A stretch of DNA of 64,000 nucleotides from Saprospira sp. CCB-QB6 (lineage in GTDB: Bacteria > Bacteroidota > Bacteroidia > Chitinophagales > Saprospiraceae). The stretch's first letter is position 1. Each line of letters starts with the position of its first letter. The notes under the pieces were generated by a model that was given only the letters and a program-made list of their open reading frames with translations, had not been told where the DNA came from and made no database searches. This document shows, piece by piece, positions 13,557-22,648 of the stretch. The stretch covers positions 1,939,501 to 2,003,500 of the forward strand of contig NZ_CP116808.1 in NCBI RefSeq assembly GCF_028464065.1. Direction: 5' to 3'. The position numbers and the translations under genes are program-made.

Positions 13557-15821
13557 ATGCTAAAACGATCACTACTTGCTATACTTAGCCTTTTTTTGTT
13601 GGCGCAGTATGGCTGGGCACAAGAAGAGCGTGCTCATGAAAAATTTAAGCAGCTCTATGAGGAGTTGCCCACGCCTAACCAATACCATAATGCGGCTGGA
13701 GCCCCAGGGCATCAGTACTGGCAGCAGCGAGCGGACTATAATATTCAGGTTCGTTTGGATGATGAAAAGCAACGAATTTATGGTAAGGAGCGTATTGCTT
13801 ACTACAATAATTCGCCCGATGAACTAAGCTACCTTTGGTTACAATTGGACCAAAATGTCCGCGCCAAAGGCTCTGACGCACAAATTACAGAAAGTCAAAA
13901 GCTTGACCCTCAAATGTATAGCTATCAAGTTATGGAGCTATTCAATGATTTTGATGGGGGCTTTAAGATTGAACAAGTAAGTGGCAAAAAGGGCGAAACC
14001 CTAAAATATACCATCAATAAAACGATGATGCGCATTGATCTTGACCGTCCACTAAAACCTGGCGAAAAGTTTGAATTTGATGTGAAGTGGTGGTATAATA
14101 TCAATGATGGGATTAAAACTCGTGCCCGCTCAGGTTATGAATATTTCCCTGAAGATGATAACTACATGTACAATATTGCACAGTTTTATCCTCGGATGTG
14201 TGCTTACAACGCTGTAGATGGTTGGCAAAATAAGCAGTTTTTGGGCCGTGGCGAATTTACGCTCAGCTTTGGTAATTTCAACCTAGAGATTACCGTCCCC
14301 AAAAACTTTATCGTGGGCGCAACAGGTGTTTTGCAAAACAGCAAAGATGTATTGAGCAAAACACAACGTGAGCGTATTGAAAAAGCTAGAACGGCCAAAG
14401 ATCCCGTTTTCATTATTACGGAAGAGGAGGCCAAAGCCAATGAAAGCAAAAAAGGCGAAGGCAGTCAAACCTGGCGCTTCTATGCCTCTAATGTGCGTGA
14501 TGTAGCTTTTGTGGCTTCTCGCAAGTTGATTTGGGATGCCCAAGGCGTGCAGTTTGGCGATCGCAATGTGCTAGCCATTTCTTACTACCCTAAAGAGTGT
14601 ATGGGCCTTTGGGACAAATACTCGACTCGTGCGGTTGTACACACCCTCAAGACCTACTCTAAGTATACTTTTGACTACCCCTACCCTGTAGCCATTTCTA
14701 GCCATGCGAACTTTACGGGGATGGAATATCCTATGATTTGCTTCAACTATGGCCGCCCTCGTCCTGATGGAACCTACTCAGAGCGCCTAAAATACGGCAT
14801 GATTGGCGTGATTATCCACGAAATTGGACACAATTACTTTCCCATGATCGTGAACTCTGATGAGCGTCAATGGACTTGGATGGATGAAGGGCTCAATACC
14901 TTTTTGCAGTACCTCACCGAGGTAGAATGGGAGCGCGACTACCCCACTCGCCGTGGTCCTGCCTACAAAATCACAGATTACATGGGCGGCGATAAAAATG
15001 GTATCGTTCCCATCATGACCAACTCTGAATCGATCCTACAATTTGGCAATAATGCCTACGGAAAACCCGCTACGGCCCTCAATATTTTGCGCGAAACCAT
15101 CATGGGCCGCGAGCTCTTTGATCATGCTTTTAAGGAATATGCTAACCGCTGGAAGTTCAAACACCCCACTCCCGCAGATTTCTTCCGCACCATGGAAGAT
15201 GCTTCTGGGGTAGATCTCGATTGGTTTTGGAGAGGTTGGTTCTATGGCACCGATCATGTGGATATTTCACTAGATGAAATCAAGCACTACCATCTCAACA
15301 CCTTCAACCCAGAGCAAGAGATGAGCATGCAAAAAATCTGGGATGCTGATGATCCCACCTACATTGGCGATATCCGCAACAAGGAATCGGTCAAAGAAAC
15401 GGTTATGGAGCGTTATCCAGACCTGCGCGACAAATACAATGATCGCGACAAATACCGCGTAGATGAGGAAACACAGCGCAATTCCCTCTTTGCTTACCAA
15501 AATCTTAGCGCCGAAGAAAAAGAAGTTTTGGCCAAAGATTACAACTACTATCAGGTCGATTTCAAAAATGTGGGTGGCCTAGTGATGCCCATTATCATCG
15601 AGCTAAAATATGTAGACGGTAGCTCTGAGGTCCGCTATATTCCCGCCGAAGTTTGGCGCTACAATAGCGATAAGGTCTCTAAAGTCTTTGTTACTGAAAA
15701 GGAAATCAAGGAATTTATTTTGGATCCTTACCTAGAAACTGCCGATGTAGAACGGGAAAACAACTACTTCCCCAGACGTCGCAAACCAACTCGCTTCGAG
15801 ATGTTTAGCCCTCGTCAATAA
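13557..15821 (+). CDS. M1-family zinc metallopeptidase (secreted aminopeptidase-like)
   Basis: A 754-residue M1 metallopeptidase. The zinc site is HEIGH at 421-425 with the third ligand Glu444 in WMDEGLN, an 18-residue spacing that is exact for the family. The substrate-recognition GMEY stretch (FTGMEYP) lies upstream. An N-terminal signal peptide (MLKRSLLAILSLFLLAQ, then YGWAQ) predicts export. The C-terminal third beyond the catalytic domain is not recognised. It probably digests peptides in the periplasm or at the cell surface. A strong terminator follows 7 bases after the stop. Confidence 0.93.
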   Translation: MLKRSLLAILSLFLLAQYGWAQEERAHEKFKQLYEELPTPNQYHNAAGAPGHQYWQQRADYNIQVRLDDEKQRIYGKERIAYYNNSPDELSYLWLQLDQNVRAKGSDAQITESQKLDPQMYSYQVMELFNDFDGGFKIEQVSGKKGETLKYTINKTMMRIDLDRPLKPGEKFEFDVKWWYNINDGIKTRARSGYEYFPEDDNYMYNIAQFYPRMCAYNAVDGWQNKQFLGRGEFTLSFGNFNLEITVPKNFIVGATGVLQNSKDVLSKTQRERIEKARTAKDPVFIITEEEAKANESKKGEGSQTWRFYASNVRDVAFVASRKLIWDAQGVQFGDRNVLAISYYPKECMGLWDKYSTRAVVHTLKTYSKYTFDYPYPVAISSHANFTGMEYPMICFNYGRPRPDGTYSERLKYGMIGVIIHEIGHNYFPMIVNSDERQWTWMDEGLNTFLQYLTEVEWERDYPTRRGPAYKITDYMGGDKNGIVPIMTNSESILQFGNNAYGKPATALNILRETIMGRELFDHAFKEYANRWKFKHPTPADFFRTMEDASGVDLDWFWRGWFYGTDHVDISLDEIKHYHLNTFNPEQEMSMQKIWDADDPTYIGDIRNKESVKETVMERYPDLRDKYNDRDKYRVDEETQRNSLFAYQNLSAEEKEVLAKDYNYYQVDFKNVGGLVMPIIIELKYVDGSSEVRYIPAEVWRYNSDKVSKVFVTEKEIKEFILDPYLETADVERENNYFPRRRKPTRFEMFSPRQ

Positions 15822-15827
15822 GCTTTG

Positions 15828-15866
15828 AGCGCTGGCCCTTTTGGGCTGGCGCTTTTTTTTTTTTTT
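15828..15866 (+). terminator. Terminator after the M1 peptidase gene
   Basis: The stem AGCGC-TG-GCCC / GGGC-TG-GCGCT with loop TTTT is followed by a run of about 14 T residues that leads straight into repeat R5. Confidence 0.92.
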
Positions 15867-16014
15867 GGGGCTGCCCCTTCGGCCTTCGGCCTCGGGTCGC
15901 TATGTTGCGGGGCTCGCTGTTCGCTCGGCCCTGCGGCGGCAAAGCCGCCTGGGTCTGGCCTTCGGCCACCCCTGCACATCGCTAGGCCTGCGGCCCTACG
16001 GGCCTGTACGCTCC
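15867..16014 (+). repeat. GC-rich structured repeat, copy R5 (hybrid ends)
   Basis: Head GGGGCTGCCCC (type B) but tail CATCGCTAGGCC (type A), so the closing helix is only partial. Variable hairpin GGCGGC-AAA-GCCGCC. Confidence 0.8.
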
Positions 16015-16033
16015 AAATTTAATTCTACTGCCT

Positions 16034-16651
16034 ATGTATATTCCCAAAAGCTTCAAGAGCAATTCTCCTGCTCAACTTCAATGGATGAAAGAGCAATATC
16101 CCTTTGGCCTTTTGCAATCTCAGCAAGAGGGCCAACTTTGGGCTACTGCCTTGCCCTTTGTTTGGTCTAGTCCTCTCCTACTCAAAAGCCATCTGGCCCT
16201 AGCCAATCCACAGGCCCAAAGCTTCCTAAAGCAGGACAAACAAGAGGTTTTGATCCACTTTCAAGGCCCCTATGCCTATATCTCCCCCAAACATTATCTA
16301 CATGCCCGAAATGTCCCCACTTGGAACTATTTGGCCCTACAAGTTCGAGGACAATTATCCGTGTTGGACCAATTGGCCCAAAAACAGCTGCTAGAAGAGA
16401 GTATTTTGGCTTTTGAGCCCAGCTATTGGACGCAATGGGAAAAGCTCCCTAATCAATACTTAGAGGCCTTAGCTGGCGAATTACTGGCCTTCCAAATTGA
16501 AGTAACAGATATTGACCTTTGCCTGAAAATTAGCCAAAATAAAAGCCAAGCCGAACAATTAACCATCTTAAAGGCGCTCCAAAGCTCTGCTCACCTGATG
16601 GACCAACAACTAGCTCAAGCCATTCTCCAACTCCAACCCCTTCAAGACTAA
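16034..16651 (+). CDS. PaiB-like FMN-binding negative transcriptional regulator family protein
   Basis: A 205-residue protein of the PaiB/FMN-binding split-barrel family. Landmarks are the N-terminal MYIPKSF, the central GPYAYISPKHYL and VPTWNYLALQVRG, and the C-terminal FQIEVTDID. In Bacillus PaiB affects sporulation and protease genes. In most bacteria the role is unknown and flavin or heme chemistry is possible. Its last four bases overlap the convergent comF gene. Upstream lies only repeat R5. Confidence 0.82.
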   Translation: MYIPKSFKSNSPAQLQWMKEQYPFGLLQSQQEGQLWATALPFVWSSPLLLKSHLALANPQAQSFLKQDKQEVLIHFQGPYAYISPKHYLHARNVPTWNYLALQVRGQLSVLDQLAQKQLLEESILAFEPSYWTQWEKLPNQYLEALAGELLAFQIEVTDIDLCLKISQNKSQAEQLTILKALQSSAHLMDQQLAQAILQLQPLQD

Positions 16652-17328
16652 GGCGCCAAAGCAATGCAAACCACACTAAGCGAAATTTGAGCCTGCAATA
16701 AATGCTTTGCGCAAGCCTCAATAGTGGCCCCAGTCGTCATCACATCATCCACCAGCATAATGTGCTTATGCCGCAACTTATCGGCCTGCCGCAAAACAAA
16801 GGCTTCCGAAACATTGGCAAAACGCTCTTCTCGACTCTTTCTAGTTTGACTTTCGGTATAACTAGCCCGCAACAAAAACTTCTCAGACCAAGGCACCCCC
16901 AAACTTTCCGATAAACCTGCCGCCCATCGCGCCGCCTGATTGTAGCCCCGCTGATGCCGCTTTTTAGGATGCAAAGGGACCGGAATAATATAATCCACTG
17001 ACTTCCAAAATGGCTCCTGAACCAATAATTGCCCATAGGTTCGCCCCAACTCCTCTCCAATCTCTGGCCGATGCCCATATTTTAATTCATGTATCAAGCG
17101 CTGCAAAAGCCCTCCTTTTACAAAATGATAGGCCGTACTCGCCCTAGCAATAGGTAAGCGCCCCCAAAAGCGCTCAGCCACGGGGTTTTCTTCCAATAAA
17201 TGATAATTCGTAGGCTTAATCTTATACTGACAAGCCGTACAAAGGGCCTTCTGCTGCCGCTGCAAGGGCTGCCGCTGACAAGCTAAACATAAACGGGGAT
17301 AAAATAACTGCAATAGAGGTTCTAACAT
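16648..17328 (-). CDS. comF: ComF-family phosphoribosyltransferase-like protein
   Basis: A 226-residue ComF-type protein. An N-terminal four-cysteine zinc site (Cys14, Cys17, Cys30, Cys33) is followed by a phosphoribosyltransferase-fold domain with the PRPP-binding loop IMLVDDVMTTGAT near 190-202. It also has the conserved basic stretch HPKKRHQRGYNQA. ComF is needed for natural transformation in Bacillus and Haemophilus, but its homologues are found in many non-competent bacteria. It converges on the PaiB-like gene with a 4-base overlap of stop regions. A terminator upstream separates it from ctaA. Confidence 0.9.
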   Translation of the reverse strand: MLEPLLQLFYPRLCLACQRQPLQRQQKALCTACQYKIKPTNYHLLEENPVAERFWGRLPIARASTAYHFVKGGLLQRLIHELKYGHRPEIGEELGRTYGQLLVQEPFWKSVDYIIPVPLHPKKRHQRGYNQAARWAAGLSESLGVPWSEKFLLRASYTESQTRKSREERFANVSEAFVLRQADKLRHKHIMLVDDVMTTGATIEACAKHLLQAQISLSVVCIALAP

Positions 17329-17362
17329 GAGGTCGACTTTATTTATACACGAAAATATAAAT

Positions 17363-17398
17363 AAAAAAACAAAAGGCAGACTTTTCAGCCTGCCTTTT
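17363..17398 (-). terminator. Terminator after ctaA
   Basis: AAAAGGCAG pairs with CTGCCTTTT. On the minus strand the stem is followed by a T-rich tract (GTTTTTTTAT). Confidence 0.85.
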
Positions 17399-17412
17399 CG
17401 TATATAAATTTG

Positions 17413-18561
17413 TTAAGCTATTGTTTCCGCCTCTGTTTTTGTCGTTTTCAGACTTTTTTTAGCCAAATAACCTCCTTCACTAAACTGATAATTGAGGTAC
17501 AACATCGCCAACAAGAGCAACATTCCTCCCGCCTGATGCAAAACGCCTAGAGTTGGGAAAATTTCAGAGCCGCCCAAGCTGTTTATCACGGTAAAAATGC
17601 CCAGACCAATCTGCATAGCCAATACGAACAACAAAAGAATATTGGCCCCTCTCAAGCGAGCCGAAACCTTAGAGCGATGAATCCGCCAAGCCAATAAGGG
17701 AATCAATATCGCTAAAGCATAAGCCGTAAAGCGATGAAAAACCTGAATTAAAGCTGGGGCAAAGGCATTTTTGTTATAGCGCAACAGGTTTTCCCATTTC
17801 CATTCTTCCGATTGATATAAAACATCTGAGAACCACTGCCAACTCCCATCTGCGGCCACATCCATATGCGGAAAATGAGGCGCTACATAACCTGCTTTCA
17901 TGCCCGACATCAAGCCACCAAGGACCAATTGTAGGCCAATTAAAGCTGTGATTTGCCAAGCCCGCTTCCGCAATACCCGATGATAAGCATCTTGGGTCTC
18001 TGGCTGCCAAACTTTTAAACTGGCCCAAAATAATAAGGCCAACAAACTAATTGCAATAGACAAATGTGTGGTCAATCGATAGGCATTTACCCAAACGTAT
18101 TCTTCGGTGTTCAAGCCAGAACTAACCATAATCCAACCAAAAACAGCCGCTAAAGCTGCTAAGGCAATCACCCCACCCAACTTTCTCTTTAGGCCTGCAG
18201 GTAGCCATTTTTTACGCCAGAAATACAAAAAGGGAAACAGAAAAACAAAGCCCATGCTTCGCGCCCACAAACGATGGAAATACTCCCAAAAATAAATGAA
18301 CTTAAATTCCGAAAGCGTCATATCCGCATGAATACTCTCATACTGAATCGTGTGTTTTTGGTACTTCTCAAAGGCAACAGTCCACTGCTCCTCTCCTATC
18401 GGCGGCAAAACGCCCTTAATCACATTCCACTCGGTAATCGACAAACCAGAATCCGTCAAACGCGTGATTCCACCAATTACCACCTGCGCAAATACCATTA
18501 CTACCCCAATCAATAACCAAAGGCTGACGGCCTTGGGAAGCCGCAATTTTTTATGTTCCAT
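17413..18561 (-). CDS. ctaA: Heme A synthase (COX15/CtaA type)
   Basis: A polytopic membrane protein of 382 residues that oxidises the heme O methyl group to the formyl of heme A for aa3-type cytochrome oxidase. It has about eight hydrophobic segments and the conserved histidine contexts EYFHRLWAR, THLSIA, VFHRFTA and LHQAGG. The GGITRLTDSGLSITEW stretch after the first membrane segment is a family hallmark. No other cytochrome oxidase gene is in the window. A -7 box TATTTTTG lies at 18606-18599 on the minus strand, about 38 bases upstream of the ATG. Confidence 0.94.
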   Translation of the reverse strand: MEHKKLRLPKAVSLWLLIGVVMVFAQVVIGGITRLTDSGLSITEWNVIKGVLPPIGEEQWTVAFEKYQKHTIQYESIHADMTLSEFKFIYFWEYFHRLWARSMGFVFLFPFLYFWRKKWLPAGLKRKLGGVIALAALAAVFGWIMVSSGLNTEEYVWVNAYRLTTHLSIAISLLALLFWASLKVWQPETQDAYHRVLRKRAWQITALIGLQLVLGGLMSGMKAGYVAPHFPHMDVAADGSWQWFSDVLYQSEEWKWENLLRYNKNAFAPALIQVFHRFTAYALAILIPLLAWRIHRSKVSARLRGANILLLFVLAMQIGLGIFTVINSLGGSEIFPTLGVLHQAGGMLLLLAMLYLNYQFSEGGYLAKKSLKTTKTEAETIA

Positions 18562-18718
18562 CTGAATAATGCTTTTGTTAGCTTAATAAGAAGGGGCCCA
18601 AAAATACAGTCTTTTTCTGAGCTTCTTCCCCATTTTGAACAATGCGCCGCCTAAGCAGTTGAGAATTCAACTATTTAGATTTATTCCAAAGAACAGTTTT
18701 TGATTTAATTTCTTTTTT

Positions 18719-18835
18719 GGGGCCTCCGCTGATATTCTGAGGCGGCGGTGACTCCCTTTGGTCGTCGAACTGCAACCTAAAGGTTTTGTTGTCGTTCCGC
18801 AGCTTGCGAAGCTAATCGCTTTGCTCTTACCTTTT
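18719..18835 (+). repeat. Degenerate GC-rich repeat, copy R6
   Basis: It starts with GGGGCCTCCGC and carries the TACTCCC-type accessory module in diverged form (GACTCCCTTTGGTCGTCG). The accessory hairpin reads AACCT-AAA-GGTT where other copies have GGCCT-AAA-GGCC, so pairing is kept. No proper tail is found. Confidence 0.7.
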
Positions 18836-19029
18836 GCCCAGATTGAATTTTTTAACCTAAAAGAGCGCTTTTCCACAAAACTTTTCCACATCGAGGATAA
18901 GTCTGCTATTTTTTTGAATTTGAAGTCAAGCAAACTGCTCTAAAATTAATTTGAATCCTGCTAGCGCTTCCTTGGCCAGAGAAACAAAAATTAAAACATT
19001 TTGTCGCAGCAGATTTTTGAGCGCTTTTC

Positions 19030-19500
19030 CTCTTATAAATTATAAATAAAAAAAATTTTTAAAAAATCTCTTATTATCATTAGGGCTGTGGATAAGTGGA
19101 TAACTCCAGTTGTGAAGAAGAGCTTAAATTTAACTTTTCCACAAGGTTTTGAGTTTATCCACGGAATTATACACAGCGACTAAAAAATAAAAAGGTTTTA
19201 GGATCGGCTTTTTAGATACTTTTCCACGAAAATCAGACTTATCCACAATTTTAAGGTTGTGGATTTTATTTTGGTCCAAAATAGCCCATTTTACTGTGGA
19301 AAACTATGTGGGTAAAATGCCACTTATTCACAATTTGAGACTTTTGAACAGTTTTGCACAAGTTTTATACACGGGCAGATAAAGCATTGTGGATAAAATG
19401 TGGATAAATAGCCCACTTATTCACAAACCCTTGTGGAAAACCTATTTTGTAATTTATTGTAAATTAGTTTACTAAACATATTTATTTATTTAATGTTGAT
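19030..19500. other. Probable chromosomal replication origin (oriC)
   Basis: Seven perfect DnaA boxes of the form TTATNCACA or its complement lie at 19087-19095, 19167-19175, 19239-19247, 19324-19332, 19388-19396, 19399-19407 and 19417-19425. At least three one-mismatch boxes lie between them (for example 19155-19163 and 19365-19373). A strongly AT-rich stretch (19034-19080) lies to the left and another (19441-19497) to the right, and either could be the unwinding element. Genes switch from mostly minus on the left to mostly plus on the right of this point. dnaA is not in the window, which is not unusual in Bacteroidota. Confidence 0.88.
19034..19080. other. Candidate DNA-unwinding element
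   Basis: An AT-only-like stretch (TTATAAATTATAAATAAA and a following A/T run) directly left of the first DnaA box. Confidence 0.6.
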
Positions 19501-19740
19501 AACCCTGTTTGGGGGGGAGCTGTTTGGAGTTGTTTTGCGCTACATTTTTTTGTTTTAAGTGAGTGTCGTGGAAAAGTCCGTGGAAAAACGTGGGAAACTC
19601 TGTAGGTCGGGCTTTGAACCATTTTTAAGGCTTTGTTGTTAGGGTGAAATCTTAAACATTTCTGTTTTTGGTTATAAAATTTAAAGTTGTAAATTATTTG
19701 CGTAAAAATTAGGGGGTAAGCCAAATTGGGTTATTCTGTA
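19501..19740. other. Gene-less stretch right of the origin
   Basis: No gene is seen. It contains GTGGAAAA-type words (19568-19600) like those near the parS cluster and then AT-rich sequence up to repeat R7. Confidence 0.5.
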
Positions 19741-19908
19741 TAAGGTGGCGGAGCCGCCTGTGAGCGAAGCGAGCCATGGCCCAGCGCTGCGCAGCAGTGG
19801 CCGCAGGCCAGACCTAGCGGGCGCAGCCCGCGCAGGGCCGAGCAGACTTGCGAGCTGCGAAGCATAGCGGCGGCCGCCCCAATATAAAGGGCGGCCGCGG
19901 GCCCCAAA
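19741..19908 (-). repeat. GC-rich structured repeat, copy R7 (type C ends)
   Basis: Minus orientation. The head GGGGCCCGCGG and tail CGCTGGGCC pair as GGCCC/GGGCC, a third version of the closing helix. The internal hairpin pairs GCGGCCGCC with GGCGGCCGC. Confidence 0.82.
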
Positions 19909-19963
19909 AAACAGCAGAAGTGTAGAAAATTCGGCCTACATACTAATAACAGCCTAAATCGTT

Positions 19964-19971
19964 TATATTTG
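19964..19971 (+). promoter_or_regulatory. -7 promoter box of the SRAP-like gene
   Basis: A perfect TATATTTG lies 26 bases before the ATG. No clear TTTG is seen at -33. Confidence 0.55.
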
Positions 19972-19997
19972 TTGGGCAAAACAAACTGACGAATAAG

Positions 19998-20648
19998 ATG
20001 TGCGAACGTTTTTCTTTTAGTGCCGGTCGAACTCGGATGAAGCGAGTATTTAATATAGATGTAGCGCAGCCTCTACAGGCCTCCTATAATATTGGGCCGG
20101 GGAACAATGCTTATGTCTTGACGAATAAATCGACTAAACTGCAGATTTATCGCTGGGGGCTGGTACCTAGAGGGGCCAAAGATCCGGGCATTGGGCTGAG
20201 TTTTCCGACGGCTAAGGCGGAGGGAATTGAAAAGCGGCATTCTTTCCGTATGCCGATACGGCAGCATCGTTGTTTAGTTTTTGCCGATAGTTTTTACGTT
20301 TGGGAAAAAAGTGGTCAGGCGCATCGCATCTTGTTGCCTCATCAAGAGCTCATGGCCTTTGCGGGCATTTGGGAACATTGGGAAGGGGCCGGGGGGCAAT
20401 TGTTGAAAACTTTTAGCTTGATTACGGTGCCGGCCAATAATGAATTGCAGGCATTGGGGCAAGAGCAAATGCCCGTCCTTTTATTGGATGGAGAAGATTT
20501 GCGGCAGTGGTTGGTGGCTCAAGAGCTATCAGATGCTCTTCGTTTATTGCAGCCTTTGCCTTCGGGGATTTTGCAGCAGTATCCAATTGGGGCGGCGATC
20601 AATCAGCTAGAGAATGATTTTGCTGATTTGCAGCGGCCTTTGCGCTAG
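19998..20648 (+). CDS. SRAP (YedK/HMCES)-like protein, divergent
   Basis: A 216-residue SOS response-associated peptidase-family protein. These proteins shield abasic sites by forming a thiazolidine link through Cys2. Cys2 and Arg4 are present (MCERF). The tryptophan region RWGLVPRGAKD and FADSFYVWEKSG match the family, as does the glutamate region FAGIWEHW. Two usual active-site residues are changed: the NARAE-type Asn region reads TAKAEG, and the HDRMP-type His region reads GQEQMP. It may be a diverged paralogue with altered chemistry. It stands alone, to the right of oriC. Confidence 0.8.
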   Translation: MCERFSFSAGRTRMKRVFNIDVAQPLQASYNIGPGNNAYVLTNKSTKLQIYRWGLVPRGAKDPGIGLSFPTAKAEGIEKRHSFRMPIRQHRCLVFADSFYVWEKSGQAHRILLPHQELMAFAGIWEHWEGAGGQLLKTFSLITVPANNELQALGQEQMPVLLLDGEDLRQWLVAQELSDALRLLQPLPSGILQQYPIGAAINQLENDFADLQRPLR

Positions 20649-20707
20649 CCTTTCTCCTATTTTATTTATTCAGACAAACAACTCTCTCACTACATACTCA
20701 ATAATTA

Positions 20708-21553
20708 ATGGCAGATATTCAATATTTAGAGCAGATGGCCACGCAGGTCCGCCGTGATATTTTGCGGATGGTACATGCAGTGCAAAGTGGCCACCCTGGT
20801 GGTTCTATGGGCTGTGCAGAATTTTTTACGGCCCTTTACTTCCAGCAAATGGAGCATAATCCAGCCTTTTCTATGGAGGGCAAAAATGAAGATCTCTTCT
20901 TTTTGTCTAATGGGCATATTTCTCCTGTTTGGTATAGTGTTTTGGCTCGTTCGGGCTATTTTCCTATTGAAGAATTGGCCACTTTCCGTCATCTTAATTG
21001 CCGTTTGCAGGGGCATCCCACTACGCATGAGGGCTTGCCGGGCATTCGGGTAGCATCTGGTTCTTTGGGCCAAGGTCTTTCTGTGGCTTTGGGAACTGCT
21101 TTGGCCAAAAAAATGGATGGCGATAGCAAATTGGTCTATGCCCTTTGTGGGGATGGCGAATTGCAGGAAGGTCAAATTTGGGAAGCGGCTATGTTTGCGG
21201 CGCACAACAAACAAGATAACGTCATTTTGACCGTAGACTGGAACGGCCAGCAAATTGACGGCAGCAATGATGATGTTCTTAGCTTAGGTAATTTGCCCAG
21301 CAAATGGGAAAGCTTTGGCTGGAAAGTCTTGATTGGGGAAAAAGGCAATGATATGGCTGCTGTTTTAGACTATTTGGCCAAGGCCAAAGCGGCAAGTGGT
21401 CAAGGCCAACCTGTTGTTCTTTTGTTGAAAACAGATATGGGGCATGGGGTCGATTTTATGTCGGGTACACATGCTTGGCACGGCAAGGCGCCATCTGATG
21501 AACAATTGGCCAATGCACTGGCCCAATTGCCCGAAACCTTGGGCGATTATTAA
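20708..21553 (+). CDS. Transketolase, N-terminal (TPP-binding) subunit
   Basis: The thiamine-diphosphate-binding half of transketolase (281 residues). It has HPGGSMGCAEFF near the start and the TPP motif GDGELQEGQIWEA followed by VDWN. Transketolase moves two-carbon units in the pentose phosphate pathway. The catalytic pyrimidine-binding half is the next gene, 37 bases downstream, so the enzyme is a split, two-subunit form. The two genes are clearly one operon. Confidence 0.95.
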   Translation: MADIQYLEQMATQVRRDILRMVHAVQSGHPGGSMGCAEFFTALYFQQMEHNPAFSMEGKNEDLFFLSNGHISPVWYSVLARSGYFPIEELATFRHLNCRLQGHPTTHEGLPGIRVASGSLGQGLSVALGTALAKKMDGDSKLVYALCGDGELQEGQIWEAAMFAAHNKQDNVILTVDWNGQQIDGSNDDVLSLGNLPSKWESFGWKVLIGEKGNDMAAVLDYLAKAKAASGQGQPVVLLLKTDMGHGVDFMSGTHAWHGKAPSDEQLANALAQLPETLGDY

Positions 21554-21590
21554 CCAAATTCTAGAACCGTACTATTAATTATATATAGCT

Positions 21591-22544
21591 ATGCTAAATG
21601 ATATTAAAAGCATCGGCAAAAAGTCGACCCGCGACGGTTTTGGCGATGGACTTCAGGCTTTGGGCCAAACGAATCCCAATGTTGTGGGCCTTTGCGCTGA
21701 TCTAATTGGCTCTCTAAAAATGGATGCCTTTATTGAGGAACATCCTGAGCGTTTTTTTCAAGTTGGAATTGCCGAGGCCAATATGATGGGCTTAGCGGCT
21801 GGTTTGGCTACAGCAGGCAAAATTCCCTATGCGGCTACTTTTGCCAACTTTGCCACTGGCCGAGTGTATGACCAAATTCGCCAGTCCATTGCTTATTCAC
21901 ATAAAAATGTGAAAATCTGCGCTTCGCATGCGGGATTGACGCTAGGGGAAGATGGAGCCACGCACCAAATTCTAGAAGATATTGGCCTAATGAAGATGTT
22001 GCCTGGGATGACGGTCGTTAATCCTTGTGATTATGCCCAAACCAAGGCCGCAACTATTGCTATTGCCGATCATGATGGTCCCGTTTATCTTCGTTTTGGC
22101 CGCCCAGGTTGGCCCCGATTTACCGAAGATATGCCCTTTGAGTTGGGTAAGGCTTTGGTGATGGCTGAAGGAACGGATTTGACCATTTTTGCTACGGGAC
22201 ACCTGGTCTGGAAAGCCGTAGAGGCCGCCAAAGCCCTAGCTGAAGAAGGCATTAGTGTCGAACTAATTAACATTCATACGATCAAGCCCCTAGATGAAGA
22301 GGCAGTTTTGGCTTCTGCAGCCAAAACTAAGGCCGTCGTTACTGCTGAAGAGCATAACATTTATGGTGGCTTGGGCGAGAGCATCGCCGGCCTTTTGGCC
22401 CGCAAACTTCCTACTCCTATCGAAATGGTGGGCGTAAAGGATAGCTTTGGTGAAAGTGGTACCGTTGCCGAACTTATGACTAAATATGGCCTAGATGCCG
22501 TAAATGTCATCGAAGCTGCTAAAAAGGTCTTGGCCCGTAAATAA
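21591..22544 (+). CDS. Transketolase, C-terminal (pyrimidine-binding) subunit
   Basis: The 317-residue partner subunit covers the PYR and C-terminal domains. The catalytic glutamate lies in [13 protein letters not shown], and [16 protein letters not shown] is typical of the transketolase PYR domain. The C-terminal regulatory-like domain begins near residue 190. It pairs with the preceding TPP subunit, and a terminator lies 49 bases after the stop. Confidence 0.95.
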   Translation: MLNDIKSIGKKSTRDGFGDGLQALGQTNPNVVGLCADLIGSLKMDAFIEEHPERFFQVGIAEANMMGLAAGLATAGKIPYAATFANFATGRVYDQIRQSIAYSHKNVKICASHAGLTLGEDGATHQILEDIGLMKMLPGMTVVNPCDYAQTKAATIAIADHDGPVYLRFGRPGWPRFTEDMPFELGKALVMAEGTDLTIFATGHLVWKAVEAAKALAEEGISVELINIHTIKPLDEEAVLASAAKTKAVVTAEEHNIYGGLGESIAGLLARKLPTPIEMVGVKDSFGESGTVAELMTKYGLDAVNVIEAAKKVLARK

Positions 22545-22592
22545 TTACGGTATATTTATTGAGCTTTTCTAAGCACAATCTTAATTGTCGAT

Positions 22593-22629
22593 TGAACTCT
22601 AGTTTGGCTAGAGTTCAGTCTTTTTTTTT
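22593..22629 (+). terminator. Terminator of the transketolase operon
   Basis: A 10-bp perfect stem (TGAACTCTAG with CTAGAGTTCA, loop TTTGG) is followed by a run of nine T residues. Confidence 0.93.
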
Positions 22630-22648
22630 AGCCCAAAAACAATACCCT

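Noticed and set aside
19388-19425. DnaA boxes as an iteron plasmid origin
   Set aside because: No Rep gene is present, the boxes occur in both orientations, and the surrounding genes are chromosomal housekeeping genes.
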